Source: Faecalibacterium sp. UBA1819 (GTDB lineage: Bacteria; Bacillota; Clostridia; Oscillospirales; Ruminococcaceae). From it: DNA of 64,000 nucleotides. The notes beneath the pieces are model-generated. The model did not search any database, had not been told where the DNA came from, and saw only the letters and a program-made list of their open reading frames with translations. How positions within the stretch are numbered: the stretch's first letter is position 1; every line of letters starts with the position of its first letter. Of this stretch, positions 7,026 through 16,128 are shown in pieces. The translations under genes were made by a program, and so were the position numbers. The stretch is from contig DCEX01000003.1 in the NCBI GenBank assembly GCA_002315015.1, positions 3,824 to 67,823 of the forward strand. The letters run 5' to 3'.

Positions 7026-9209
7026 TTACGCCTCTTTTACCAAATGATACATAAAGGATTGGTTATCGCCGCTGGTTCTCGGCAGCAAAATTCCGCCGTT
7101 CATGAGCGCCTGTGCCGTGTAAACAGCGTCGGTGCCTTCTACGCGGTAACGCGCTCCAGCTTCGAGGCCGGTCAGCTTCAAGCAGCGGCGCAGCGTGTTG
7201 GGACGCGTGCGGAACACAACGCCCTGCACCAGTGCTTCGCTGCCGTCCTGCGCCGTCCACTGCCATGCAGCCAGCTCTCCGGCAAACGGGTCGGTCAGAC
7301 GGTAGTATTTTCCGTCATAAATGAGCGGCTGATGCTTTTTATAGGTTTTCACCTGCTCGGCCACCGCTTGTTTTTCCTCATCGGACAAGCGGTTCAAATC
7401 CAGCTCATAACCAAAGCTGCCGGCCATCGCCACCACGCCGCGCGTGTCAATGGAAGTAATGCGGCCTGTTTGATGGTTCGGCACAGCGGAAACGTGAGAA
7501 CCAACAGTGGAGATGGGATAGAAGAAGCTGGTGCCGTACTGAATCATCGTGCGCTCGAAAGCATCGGTATCATCACTGCACCAAATCTGCGGGCAGTAGT
7601 ACATCATACCGGCGTCAAAGCGTCCGCCGCCGCCGCTGCATCCCTCAAACAGAACATGCGGAAACTCGCTCGTCAAGCGCTCCAGCAAAGCGTAAAGGCC
7701 CAGCACATAGCGGTGCGGCATTTCCTTTTGACGTGCGGCGGGCAAAGCTGCGCTGTACCAATCGCAAATGCTGCGGTTCATGTCCCACTTGACATATTCG
7801 ATGTGGTTTTCGCGCAGAATGGCGCTCATGCGCTCATAGAGGTAGTCCACAACTTCAGGACGGGAGAAATCCAGCACAAGCTGATAGCGGCTGCGTGCGG
7901 GGGCACGGCCCGGCGCTTGAATGACCCATTCGGGATGTGCGCGGTACAAATCGCTGTCCTCAGAAACCATTTCCGGCTCGAACCAGATGCCAAACTTCAT
8001 GCCCAGCCCGTTGATGCGCTCGATCAGCGTTTTCAGGCCGCCCTTCATTTTCTTCTCGTTGACAAACCAGTCGCCCAAGCCGCTGACATCGTCGTCACGC
8101 TTGCCAAACCAGCCGTCGTCAAGCACCATCATATCAATGCCCAGCTCAGCCGCCTGCTTTGCGATGTGGTAGATTTTTTCCTCATTGAAGTCAAAGTATG
8201 TTGCTTCCCAGTTGTTGATCAGCACGGGGCGCTTCGACAGCTGATATTCCCCGCGGCAGACATGATGACGAATGACGTGATGGAACTGCTGAGAAAGGCG
8301 TGCCAAGCCCTGAGTCGAGCAAGAAAGAATGACTTCCGGTGCGTTAAAGTGTTCACCGGGTGCAAGCGTCCATGCAAATGTACCGGGGTGAATGCCCATC
8401 ACCAAGCGAACCTGCTCCATTTGGTCTTTTTCCACCTGTGCTTGGAAACCGCCGCTGTACATCAGCGCTGCGCCGATGCAAACGCCGCTTTGCTCGGTGC
8501 AGTCAGACTCACACAAAAGCACCGTGGGGTTTTGCTGGTGGCTGGAGGTTCCGCGGCGGCTGCCGCTTTCCTGAATACCGTGTGCAATGGGAAGGCGTTC
8601 CACTTGACGCTCCATCGTGTGTCTGCCGTGGAAATGCACCCACTCCCAATCACCATAGGGCAGATCGAGGCACATGCTGTGAACACGGTCGAGCACCACT
8701 TCTTTGTCGCCGCGGTTTTCCACGCGCACGCTGCGAGTGATCGCATCCTCTTTCGCCAAAACGCCGTACAAAAGCACAACGCGCAGCTCGCTGGCAATGT
8801 CTTTCAGCACAATTTCCAGCGTTTGTGCCTCGCTGTCATCGGCATAAACGGCGGGCAAGCCCTCGATGGAGTATTTGCCTTCCATCACACGAGAGCTTTC
8901 AAAACGCAAATCCAGCGCAGTGCTGCCGTCTGCGTGGGTAACGGAGATGGCGGGAACGCGGAAATCCGAAACACCGCTTGCCGCATACTCCAAAGGCAAG
9001 GTGTCCAGCGAATAGGTGCGGCAGTTGCCCGCCTCGGGAATATTACCGGAAAAACCAACGTCGGGATAATCGAGCCGATAGTCCATAGAGCAGCCGGTTT
9101 TCGCGCCGTACCACAGATGGTACAAAACGCCGTACTCATCCACCTTCATTTGGTACAGTGTGTTGGCTGTTTCTAACGAAAATACTTTGTTTTTCATTTC
9201 AATTGCCAT
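7026..9209 (-). CDS. aga: Alpha-galactosidase, glycoside hydrolase family 36
   Basis: Retaining glycosidase that removes terminal alpha-1,6-galactose from melibiose, raffinose and related sugars. The 727-residue product matches full-length bacterial GH36 enzymes: N-terminal beta-sandwich, (beta/alpha)8 barrel and C-terminal sheet. The catalytic nucleophile is Asp 476 in KWDMNR and the acid/base is Asp 546 in CSDDTDA, spaced as in the Geobacillus stearothermophilus enzyme. There is no signal peptide, so it acts in the cytoplasm after uptake. The ATG follows GAAGGG. It is the last gene of the binding protein-permease-permease-enzyme operon, downstream of an intercistronic hairpin. Confidence 0.95.
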   Translation of the reverse strand: MAIEMKNKVFSLETANTLYQMKVDEYGVLYHLWYGAKTGCSMDYRLDYPDVGFSGNIPEAGNCRTYSLDTLPLEYAASGVSDFRVPAISVTHADGSTALDLRFESSRVMEGKYSIEGLPAVYADDSEAQTLEIVLKDIASELRVVLLYGVLAKEDAITRSVRVENRGDKEVVLDRVHSMCLDLPYGDWEWVHFHGRHTMERQVERLPIAHGIQESGSRRGTSSHQQNPTVLLCESDCTEQSGVCIGAALMYSGGFQAQVEKDQMEQVRLVMGIHPGTFAWTLAPGEHFNAPEVILSCSTQGLARLSQQFHHVIRHHVCRGEYQLSKRPVLINNWEATYFDFNEEKIYHIAKQAAELGIDMMVLDDGWFGKRDDDVSGLGDWFVNEKKMKGGLKTLIERINGLGMKFGIWFEPEMVSEDSDLYRAHPEWVIQAPGRAPARSRYQLVLDFSRPEVVDYLYERMSAILRENHIEYVKWDMNRSICDWYSAALPAARQKEMPHRYVLGLYALLERLTSEFPHVLFEGCSGGGGRFDAGMMYYCPQIWCSDDTDAFERTMIQYGTSFFYPISTVGSHVSAVPNHQTGRITSIDTRGVVAMAGSFGYELDLNRLSDEEKQAVAEQVKTYKKHQPLIYDGKYYRLTDPFAGELAAWQWTAQDGSEALVQGVVFRTRPNTLRRCLKLTGLEAGARYRVEGTDAVYTAQALMNGGILLPRTSGDNQSFMYHLVKEA

Positions 9210-9234
9210 GTAAAACCCTTCTTTCTATTTTAAC

Positions 9235-9283
9235 ACCGGGCAAACCCGGTATCGCGTTTGCGCATACACCCGATTTGCCCGGT
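9235..9283 (-). other. Intercistronic stem-loop between the second permease gene and aga
   Basis: Ten-base perfect arms ACCGGGCAAA/TTTGCCCGGT around a long loop that holds further GC pairing. No T-run follows on the minus strand, so it looks like an mRNA processing or stabilising hairpin rather than a terminator. Confidence 0.6.
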
Positions 9284-9300
9284 CAATGAAATTGATTTGA

Positions 9301-10143
9301 TTATCCTTTGACGGCACCATTGGCAACGCCGTTCAAAATCTGTTTTTGACATACGATGTAGAAAATCAAAATCGGAATCAAAGACAGCAAGTAAGAGGCA
9401 AATGCCAAGTTGTAGTTTGTGCCGAACTGTGTTTGGAAGTTGAGCTGTGCCAGCGGCAGGGTGTTTTCACCGGTACCGGACATGATGACGAGCGGCGTCA
9501 TGACGTCGTTCCAAGTGCCGAGCGCTGTCAAAACAGCCACCGTTGCATGCATCGGCTTCATCATGGGGAACACAATGCTCCAATAGGTTTTCCAAGTGGT
9601 CGCGCCGTCAATTTCCGCGGCTTCGTCGAGCGCCTGCGGAATATTTTTCAAATAGCCGACATACAGCAAAATATTCATCGGCATATAGAACACCACATAC
9701 AGCAGGATAACGCCCAAGCGGTTGCCCAAGCCCATCTGCGCTGTTTGTTTTACGAGGGGCATCATCAAAATGGCAAACGGAACAAACATACCGCTGACAA
9801 TATACAGGTATACCACGCGGTACATTTTGTGGTTGGCCATGCTGCGGGCAATGGCATAGCCCGCGACAGAGTGAATGAGAATGGCCAGCACAATCGTTGC
9901 TACGGCAATCAGCAAGCTGTTGCCCAGAGAGTGCCAGAAGTCGGTCACTTCCATGGCCTGTGCAAAGTTGTCAAAGCTCCACTGCTGCGGGAAAGAAAGC
10001 GCACCCGCAACGTCGTTGGTCATTTCTGTGGGCTTTTTAAAGGCAATAATGATTGCCATATACAGCGGGAAAAACACGGTCAGCGTGCCAAGAATCAGCA
10101 CGATGGTTAAAACCCAGTTGACTCTCTCTTTGGTTTTCATCAC
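9301..10143 (-). CDS. msmG: Carbohydrate ABC transporter permease, CUT1 (MalG/MsmG type)
   Basis: One of two inner-membrane subunits of a sugar importer. The 280-residue product has six membrane segments and the cytoplasmic EAA loop EAAEIDGATTWKTYW near residues 178-192, which docks the ATPase; it ends with the NGAVKG-type tail of MalG homologues. Its start overlaps the upstream permease stop by 4 bases. With the binding protein and GH36 gene it forms an alpha-galactoside uptake operon comparable to streptococcal msm. No ATPase gene is present, so a shared MsmK-type ATPase must come from elsewhere. Confidence 0.93.
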   Translation of the reverse strand: MMKTKERVNWVLTIVLILGTLTVFFPLYMAIIIAFKKPTEMTNDVAGALSFPQQWSFDNFAQAMEVTDFWHSLGNSLLIAVATIVLAILIHSVAGYAIARSMANHKMYRVVYLYIVSGMFVPFAILMMPLVKQTAQMGLGNRLGVILLYVVFYMPMNILLYVGYLKNIPQALDEAAEIDGATTWKTYWSIVFPMMKPMHATVAVLTALGTWNDVMTPLVIMSGTGENTLPLAQLNFQTQFGTNYNLAFASYLLSLIPILIFYIVCQKQILNGVANGAVKG

Positions 10144-11021
10144 AGCTGCTCCTCCTTTTTATTCAATACGATCATCTGGAACAGGGAAATTGCCACGATA
10201 ACCACAAAGAAAACGACAGCGTTCGCGCTTTGGAAGCCGAATTGCCCGCCATCCATACCGTTGCGGTAAATGAGGTAGGAAATCGACTCGGTGCTCTGTG
10301 CCGGGCCACCCTTTGTCAAAGCCATAATCTGGTCGAACACCATGAGGAAGTTCTTGGTGCTGAGCACGAGGTTAATGGTGACAAACGGCATCACGAGCGG
10401 CAGAGTCACGCTCCAAAATTCTTTCCACTTGCTGGCGCCGTCCAGCATACTGGCCTCGTACACATCGCTGGGAACGGTTTGCAGACCGGAAATATAGATA
10501 ATGGTGTTCATCGCCACTGCCTGCCATACGCCGACAATCAAGACGCCCACCCAAGCAAACTGCTCGCTGGCAAGGATGCTGTTTTCCAGGAAAGAAATGC
10601 CCAAGGCCTGGCCGACAGCCGGAATGATATAAGTGAAAATAAAGCTGAAAATGTAACCGATAACAAGGCCGCCCAAAATATTCGGCACAAAGTAAATGCC
10701 GCGCAGCGCACTTTTAAAGCGAATTGCACCGTTTAAGCCAAGCGCCATCAACAAGCTGATAATATTCACCAGAATTGTTCCGGCAATCGCGTACTTAAAC
10801 GTGAACAAATAGCTGCCCCAAACGCGCGTATCGGTGATTAAGTCGAGGTAGTTGCGAACACCGACCCAGTCGGAGCTGCCGTAACCTTTATAGTTGGTGA
10901 AGCTGTACATCACGCCTTTCAGCATGGGCAGCGTGTTAAAGGTGAAAAACAAAATGACTACCGGCACAATAATGGCCAAAAAGGTTTTTTCCTTATTGTT
11001 CATGCGTTTTTTCGTTTTCAT
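10140..11021 (-). CDS. msmF: Carbohydrate ABC transporter permease, CUT1 (MalF/MsmF type)
   Basis: The other membrane subunit of the sugar importer: 293 residues, six predicted membrane segments and an EAA loop EASMLDGASKWKEFW (~200). The first segment follows a short basic tail, as in short MalF homologues without the extra periplasmic insert. The gene is overlapped by 4 bases at both ends, by the binding-protein stop and by the msmG start, a tight coupling that favours equal subunit amounts. Confidence 0.93.
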   Translation of the reverse strand: MKTKKRMNNKEKTFLAIIVPVVILFFTFNTLPMLKGVMYSFTNYKGYGSSDWVGVRNYLDLITDTRVWGSYLFTFKYAIAGTILVNIISLLMALGLNGAIRFKSALRGIYFVPNILGGLVIGYIFSFIFTYIIPAVGQALGISFLENSILASEQFAWVGVLIVGVWQAVAMNTIIYISGLQTVPSDVYEASMLDGASKWKEFWSVTLPLVMPFVTINLVLSTKNFLMVFDQIMALTKGGPAQSTESISYLIYRNGMDGGQFGFQSANAVVFFVVIVAISLFQMIVLNKKEEQL

Positions 11022-12319
11022 TTCGCCGCCTCCTGCTCTGCCTCATATTCCTGCACCATACGAATCAGGTCTTTGTTATAGCGCACCCAATCGGTATCAA
11101 AGCGTGTTAAGAAGGTATCCACCGCATTTTCGCTGGTATCCATGAGGAAGGTTTGAATCATCGCATCCGCAGCCATACCGGTGGGATAGTAGTGGTCCTG
11201 ATAGTCCGCCATGCGGCCTTCCTCAATGTAGGAGCTCATGCCGCTCAGCTCCGGCGCCAAAGTGAAGTCGCCCTCTTTACAGGGTACAGCGCCTTGGTCA
11301 TCAATGTACAGCTGGATAATTTCGTCTTGATACAAGAACTCAAGCACCTCATACACAGCTTCCTTCTTTTGCGTGTTTTGCATCACACAGAACTGAAGGT
11401 CGATACCGGAGTTCAAAACGTTATCGGCTTCGTTGTCATTCGACGGGAAGGTGAACGAGTCAACATTCATATCCGGGTTTACCGATTTAATCTGCGGAAT
11501 AGCATAGCTGCCGATGGGGTACATGGCAGCCTCTCCGCGAGCAAAGGCGGTGCAGGCATCGTTATAGCCGTATGCATAGGGGTTCGGCTCGGCATAGTTG
11601 AGCAGCTCTTTCATCTTTTCTGCCGTTTCGCGGTATGCCTCGGTGAACGTTGCCTCACCACGGTTCACCTGCTGGCAAATATCAGCATCTGCCAAACCAA
11701 CTGCCAAAGCATTCCAAGGAGCAAGGCAGGTCCAGGTATCCTTAAAGCCGAAGTACAGCGGCAAAATTCCTTTGGCCTGAATTTCTTCGCACAGAGCGGT
11801 AAACTCCTGCCAAGTGGTGGGAATTTCCCAGCCGTTTTCCTCAAACAAATCGCGGTTATACAAAATGCCGGCAGCATTTGCTACATAGGGCAATGCATAA
11901 ACGCCTTCCTGGGGGACAAACTCCAGCTGCTTATCAATTTCCAAGTAAGCCGGTTTTACCTGGTCAATCACCGACAAATCGGAAAGTTCCATGAACAAAT
12001 CGGAATCCAAGAAGTTGGAGTAGTTGATGTCGCCGCCGATGGCCACAATGTCCGGGTAATCCTCACGAATAAAGCGGGTTTTTAAAATCGTCATCGCCTC
12101 GTTGGGAGAATCAATTACCAGCTCAATGTCGTCATGCGTTTCATTGAAGCGTTTGGCAATCTCGCCGAAGACCTCCACAGCCTCCTGCTTGTAGGACACC
12201 ATCTCCACAACCGTTTTGCCGCTTGCAGCCTCCTGACTACCGCAACCGGCCAGCGTGCAAACGCCCAGTGTCAGCACCATAGCGCCGCAAAGCCCTTTCC
12301 AAATGCTTTTTTTCGCCAT
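11018..12319 (-). CDS. msmE: Sugar ABC transporter substrate-binding lipoprotein (MsmE-like)
   Basis: Captures extracellular sugar for the MsmF/MsmG permease. The 433-residue product starts with a lipoprotein signal: MAKKS, a hydrophobic core and the lipobox LAGC, so the mature protein is anchored through a lipidated Cys at about residue 26. The rest has the family 1 extracellular solute-binding fold, with the usual ETHDDIELV and GDINYSNFL features. ATG at 12319 follows GGAAGGAGAA; an in-frame ATG 18 nt upstream overlaps the ribosome site. It is the first gene of the operon, behind a good promoter and divergent from araC. Galactoside specificity is inferred from the GH36 gene. Confidence 0.92.
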   Translation of the reverse strand: MAKKSIWKGLCGAMVLTLGVCTLAGCGSQEAASGKTVVEMVSYKQEAVEVFGEIAKRFNETHDDIELVIDSPNEAMTILKTRFIREDYPDIVAIGGDINYSNFLDSDLFMELSDLSVIDQVKPAYLEIDKQLEFVPQEGVYALPYVANAAGILYNRDLFEENGWEIPTTWQEFTALCEEIQAKGILPLYFGFKDTWTCLAPWNALAVGLADADICQQVNRGEATFTEAYRETAEKMKELLNYAEPNPYAYGYNDACTAFARGEAAMYPIGSYAIPQIKSVNPDMNVDSFTFPSNDNEADNVLNSGIDLQFCVMQNTQKKEAVYEVLEFLYQDEIIQLYIDDQGAVPCKEGDFTLAPELSGMSSYIEEGRMADYQDHYYPTGMAADAMIQTFLMDTSENAVDTFLTRFDTDWVRYNKDLIRMVQEYEAEQEAAK

Positions 12320-12353
12320 ATTCTGTTCTCCTTCCATCAGTTTTCACGGTTTT

Positions 12354-12382
12354 TTTATAGTAAGTTTATTGTAACACCGCAA
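12354..12382 (-). promoter_or_regulatory. Promoter of the msmEFG-aga operon
   Basis: TTGCGG, a 17-base spacer and TATAAA on the minus strand, ending about 35 bases before the msmE ATG. The AraC-type regulator probably binds in the adjoining AT-rich region. Confidence 0.65.
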
Positions 12383-12441
12383 TTTGCACAGTAAAATATC
12401 AGAGTTTTTCATTTTTTATATCAAAATAGCGTTTTTTGTGG

Positions 12442-12447
12442 TATAAT
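12442..12447 (+). promoter_or_regulatory. -10 element of the araC-type regulator gene
   Basis: A consensus TATAAT lies 45 bases before the start codon. I see no convincing -35 hexamer at the right distance, which fits an activated or self-regulated promoter. Confidence 0.45.
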
Positions 12448-12491
12448 GTGATATAACATCGCATTTTGGTATATGAATGAGGAGCAGGCTT

Positions 12492-13334
12492 ATGAATAAC
12501 GTCCTTTTTTCCATTTTTCCCAATGAAAATTTTATTGATTTGGGCATGTATCAATACGGCTGGGAACGCTGTCAACCGGGTCATTCTTTTGGCCCTGCTG
12601 CTCGCAATCACTTTTTATTTCACTATGTTCATTCCGGTACGGGAACGCTTATGGCCGAAAATTCCAAAGGGGTTACGGTACACTACCAGGTCAAGGCCGG
12701 GCAAGGCTTTTTAATCTTTCCCGGACAAGTCACCATGTACTGTGCCGATAAAGAATCCCCTTGGGAATACAGCTGGTTGGAATTCGACGGCCTTCGGGTC
12801 AAACAGGCTTTTGAAATGACCTCGCTTTCCCCCGACACTCCCGTTTACCATACTCATTTTAAAGAATTGAAAGAAAAAATGGTGTCGGAAATTCATTACA
12901 TTGTGCATCATGCACAAGAATCTCCGTTTCACCTGATTGGGCATCTTTATTTGTTTTTTGATTATTTAATTCAATCGTCCCGAACAAACACGCCCCCCTC
13001 GCCGGGCAAAATGAGCGATTTCTATTTAAAAGAAGCCATTACGTTTATTGAACAAAATTTCCAAAGCAGCATCACTGTGGAAAACATCGCGTCTGTTTGC
13101 GGCATTAACCGCAGTTATCTTGGGAAGATTTTTCAAAAAAATGTGGGGAAATCGCCGCAGGAATTTTTAATTCAATATCGCATGGTGAAAGCAACCGAAA
13201 TGCTGCGCCATACCGATTTGCCGATTGCCAAAATCGGGGCATCGGTCGGCTATGAAAATCAGCTGCATTTTTCGCGTGCGTTTAAAACGGTGTACGGTGT
13301 TTCACCCAGCCAATGGCGCGCGCAAAACCGATAA
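12492..13334 (+). CDS. msmR: AraC family transcriptional regulator (MsmR/RafR-like)
   Basis: Predicted sugar-responsive activator of the divergent msmEFG-aga operon. The 280-residue protein has an N-terminal cupin sensor domain (~20-160, with GQGFLIFPGQ) and two C-terminal helix-turn-helix motifs (~190-275): IASVCGINRSYLGKIFQK and IGASVGYENQLHFSRAFK, ending in the family's GVSPSQWR. ATG 12492 follows GGAG at good spacing and is preferred over an in-frame ATG 15 bases upstream. Position and domain order match regulators of alpha-galactoside loci. The ligand is inferred. Confidence 0.9.
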   Translation: MNNVLFSIFPNENFIDLGMYQYGWERCQPGHSFGPAARNHFLFHYVHSGTGTLMAENSKGVTVHYQVKAGQGFLIFPGQVTMYCADKESPWEYSWLEFDGLRVKQAFEMTSLSPDTPVYHTHFKELKEKMVSEIHYIVHHAQESPFHLIGHLYLFFDYLIQSSRTNTPPSPGKMSDFYLKEAITFIEQNFQSSITVENIASVCGINRSYLGKIFQKNVGKSPQEFLIQYRMVKATEMLRHTDLPIAKIGASVGYENQLHFSRAFKTVYGVSPSQWRAQNR

Positions 13335-13372
13335 TCCTTCACCGGTTGCACCTCTAGAAACGTAAAAACAAC

Positions 13373-13415
13373 AAGAGCGGGAAGAATGCACGCACTCTCC
13401 CCGCTCTTATTCTTT
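13373..13415. terminator. Bidirectional terminator between msmR and glgA
   Basis: Nine-base arms AAGAGCGGG/CCCGCTCTT with a T-rich tail on the plus side. It separates two convergent units. Confidence 0.75.
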
Positions 13416-13464
13416 TGATTATCCGTTCAAAAGAAATCCATCCCTTTTTAAAGGTAAGACGAAA

Positions 13465-14889
13465 TTACCAAAGGGTATAGACTTCCTCATACATGGCACG
13501 GTATTTTTCAGCGCTGGCGTTCCAGCTGTAATCGCACTTCATCGCGCGGCGCACCAGCACCGTCCAGCCCTTTGTTTGCTCGTAGCCCTCTTTTGCGCGC
13601 ATCACGGCGTGCAACATATCATGGGCGTTGTAGCTGGCAAAAGTAAAGCCGTTGCCCTCACCGTCTCCGGAATCCTGAATGGAATCGCGCAGACCACCCG
13701 TTTCACGCACAATGGGAATGGTGCCATAGCGCAAAGCCACCATCTGCGACAGGCCGCACGGCTCCGATTTCGACGGCATCAAGAACATGTCCGCACCGGC
13801 ATAAATCTTGCGTGCCATCGAGGGAATGAAGCCAATCTTGACGCCAACACGGCCGGGATTGCGCATCGCAAGCTCGGAGAAGAAGCTCTCATACTCTGCT
13901 TCACCGGAACCAAGCAGCACAAACTGCACGCCGTTGTTTACCATTTCCTGCGCCACATGACGCACCAGATCCAAGCCTTTGTGACCCACCAAGCGCGTTA
14001 CCATTGCCACAATGGGGCTGTCATCGTCTTGAAGGCCAAACATCTCACGCAGCTCTTTTTTGCAGACGGGTTTGCCTTTTGCAAACGTTTTGTCGTTATA
14101 GTTCTGCGCCAAATTCGGGTCTTTAGCCGGGTTGTAGCCGTCCACGTCAATGCCGTTCAAAATGCCGCACAGCTTATACTGTTTCTGACGCAGCAGCTCG
14201 TCCAAGCCATGGCTGAACCAGGGGTCCAAAATTTCGTAAGCATACGACGGCGAAACCGTTGTCACCTTATCGCTGCACTCAATTGCACCCTTCATAAAGT
14301 TGCAGCAGCGGTCATATTCCACCACATGACGTGCATCGCGGCCAATGCCGACGGTATCTTCCAGAATTTCGAGGCCGTATTTGCCCTGATACTGAATATT
14401 GTGAATGGTGAACACCGTTTTGATTCTGGAGTACTCCTCCATATGGCGGTAGTACAAATCCAAATAAACAGGAACCAGTGCGGTCTGCCAGTCATTGGCG
14501 TGGATGATATCGGGGCGGAAATCAACGTGATGCAGCATTTCGAGCAGCGCACGAGAGAAGAACGCAAAACGCTCGCCATCATCATAAAAGCCGTACAAAC
14601 CGCTGCGTTTAAAGTAATACTCATTATCCAGGAAATAATACGTTACGCCCTGATGCTCCAAAGTGAACAGGCCGCAATATTGATTCCGCCAGCCAACCGG
14701 CACGTTAAAATTGGTTTTATACTCCAACTTTTCACGGTACTCCTGCTTCATGTCTCCGTACAGCGGCATTACCACCCGGCACTCGGTGTCTTTGCTGCAC
14801 AAGGCACGGGGCAAGCTGCCCGCGACATCGCCTAAACCGCCGGAGGCGGCAAAGGGTGTTGCCTCTGACGTGCAAAATAAGATATTCAT
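13465..14889 (-). CDS. glgA: Glycogen synthase, GT5
   Basis: Transfers glucose from ADP-glucose to the non-reducing end of growing alpha-1,4-glucan. The 474-residue product has the ADP-glucose-binding N-terminus with GGLGDV (~17-22), HANDWQTAL in the N-terminal Rossmann domain, and the C-terminal GT-B domain with GSGEAEYE and the catalytic loop SKSEPCGLSQ with its Glu. ATG 14889 follows AGGAGGGG; the frame is open for 22 more codons upstream but those lack a ribosome site. It is the last gene of the glgB-glgC-glgD-glgA operon and is preceded by an intercistronic hairpin. Confidence 0.95.
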   Translation of the reverse strand: MNILFCTSEATPFAASGGLGDVAGSLPRALCSKDTECRVVMPLYGDMKQEYREKLEYKTNFNVPVGWRNQYCGLFTLEHQGVTYYFLDNEYYFKRSGLYGFYDDGERFAFFSRALLEMLHHVDFRPDIIHANDWQTALVPVYLDLYYRHMEEYSRIKTVFTIHNIQYQGKYGLEILEDTVGIGRDARHVVEYDRCCNFMKGAIECSDKVTTVSPSYAYEILDPWFSHGLDELLRQKQYKLCGILNGIDVDGYNPAKDPNLAQNYNDKTFAKGKPVCKKELREMFGLQDDDSPIVAMVTRLVGHKGLDLVRHVAQEMVNNGVQFVLLGSGEAEYESFFSELAMRNPGRVGVKIGFIPSMARKIYAGADMFLMPSKSEPCGLSQMVALRYGTIPIVRETGGLRDSIQDSGDGEGNGFTFASYNAHDMLHAVMRAKEGYEQTKGWTVLVRRAMKCDYSWNASAEKYRAMYEEVYTLW

Positions 14890-14937
14890 AAAAATACCCC
14901 TCCTATTGATTTGGCATTGCGCCATATGGACGGCAAA

Positions 14938-14963
14938 GCGCAGGGGGGCACACAACCCTGCGC
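14938..14963 (-). other. Intercistronic stem-loop between glgD and glgA
   Basis: Perfect eight-base GC-rich arms GCGCAGGG/CCCTGCGC with a ten-base loop and no T-run on the coding strand. Confidence 0.55.
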
Positions 14964-15006
14964 GATGCCAGTCATTTCCTTTTCATTTTTACGGCAATGA
15001 TACTTG

Positions 15007-16128
15007 TTAAACCTTCGTATTTTTTTGAACGTAAACAGGGAAGCTTTCATTGCCAATCAAATGCTTATCCTGCGTAATGGTCACGTTTTTGTCGGTGATG
15101 ACATATTCTACATCGGCACCTGCCTCGACCACAGTTCCCTGCATCAAGATGGAGTTTTTCACCTTGGCGCCCTTGCTGATTTTTACACCGCGGAACAGCA
15201 CACAGTTTTCCACTTCGCCCTCAATCACGCAGCCGTCAGCCAACATGCAGTTATCCACTTTGCAATCCATTGCGTAACGCACAGGCGCTTCGTCATGAAC
15301 TTTTGTGTAAACGGGGCGAACCTCCGGGAACAGCGCTTCCATGTTTTCATGCTTCAGCAGGCGCATATTCTCATTGAAATAGCTGCGCATATCATAAATG
15401 CGGGAACGATAGCCGGTGTACTCATAACCGCGCACATTCAAAATTTTCAAGCTGGGAGCGATAATATCGCGCTCAAAATGAATGAGGTTGTGGGCACGGG
15501 CATCCTTAATAAAGGAAATCAGTTCCTCGCGGCCAATCACGGTGACGTTCATGGAAAGACTCTGTACGCCTTGGCGATAGTCATTGATGAGCAGCTCGTT
15601 GATGCGGCCATTCTCGTCCACCGCAAAGGTATAATTCTCCGTTTTGAGCGCTTCGGGAATTTCGGATTGCTCATACACCATGGTGACGTCTGCGCCCGAC
15701 TCCACATGCTTATGAATCAAGTCTGCGAAATCGAGGTCGGAGGCGATGTTGCAGTCACTCAAAATGACATACTTTTCCTTTTGGCTTTCCAAAAAGTTTA
15801 AAATGCTGGACAAAGCCTCCACTCGTCCGTGATACATTTTTTGATTGACCTGTGCAAAAGGAGGCACAATGTGCAAACCGCCGCGTTTGCGGGAAAGATC
15901 CCATTCACGGCCATTTCCCAAATGGTTCATCAAAGAATAGTAGTTTGTTTTTGCCAAAACGGTGACATTTTGGATTCCCGCGTTAACCATAGCAGAAAGC
16001 GAAAAGTCAATCATGCGATAACGGCCTGCAAACGGCACAGAAGCCATTGTTCTGCGCAGCGCGATGTCGGGAATCAATTCGTCGTATGTGTTGGGGAAAA
16101 TAATACCCAATGTGTTAATATTTACCAT
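15007..16128 (-). CDS. glgD: Glucose-1-phosphate adenylyltransferase subunit GlgD
   Basis: Second, usually non-catalytic or modulatory subunit of Firmicute ADP-glucose pyrophosphorylase. The 373-residue protein has the nucleotidyltransferase fold, but the GGxGxRL nucleotide loop of GlgC is replaced by an ordinary stretch ([14 protein letters not shown]). It keeps [11 protein letters not shown] and the C-terminal left-handed beta-helix with repeated isoleucine-patch hexapeptides. The start lies inside the end of glgC (7-base overlap), showing coupled translation of the heteromer. The altered P-loop is typical of GlgD and is the reason for the call over GlgC. Confidence 0.93.
   Translation of the reverse strand: MVNINTLGIIFPNTYDELIPDIALRRTMASVPFAGRYRMIDFSLSAMVNAGIQNVTVLAKTNYYSLMNHLGNGREWDLSRKRGGLHIVPPFAQVNQKMYHGRVEALSSILNFLESQKEKYVILSDCNIASDLDFADLIHKHVESGADVTMVYEQSEIPEALKTENYTFAVDENGRINELLINDYRQGVQSLSMNVTVIGREELISFIKDARAHNLIHFERDIIAPSLKILNVRGYEYTGYRSRIYDMRSYFNENMRLLKHENMEALFPEVRPVYTKVHDEAPVRYAMDCKVDNCMLADGCVIEGEVENCVLFRGVKISKGAKVKNSILMQGTVVEAGADVEYVITDKNVTITQDKHLIGNESFPVYVQKNTKV

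Noticed and set aside
7044-9176. A 710-codon plus-strand open frame
   Set aside because: It lies entirely opposite the GH36 gene, whose catalytic motifs are clear. The frame is a shadow.
13576-14835. A 419-codon plus-strand open frame
   Set aside because: Opposite glgA, no ribosome site and no known motif.
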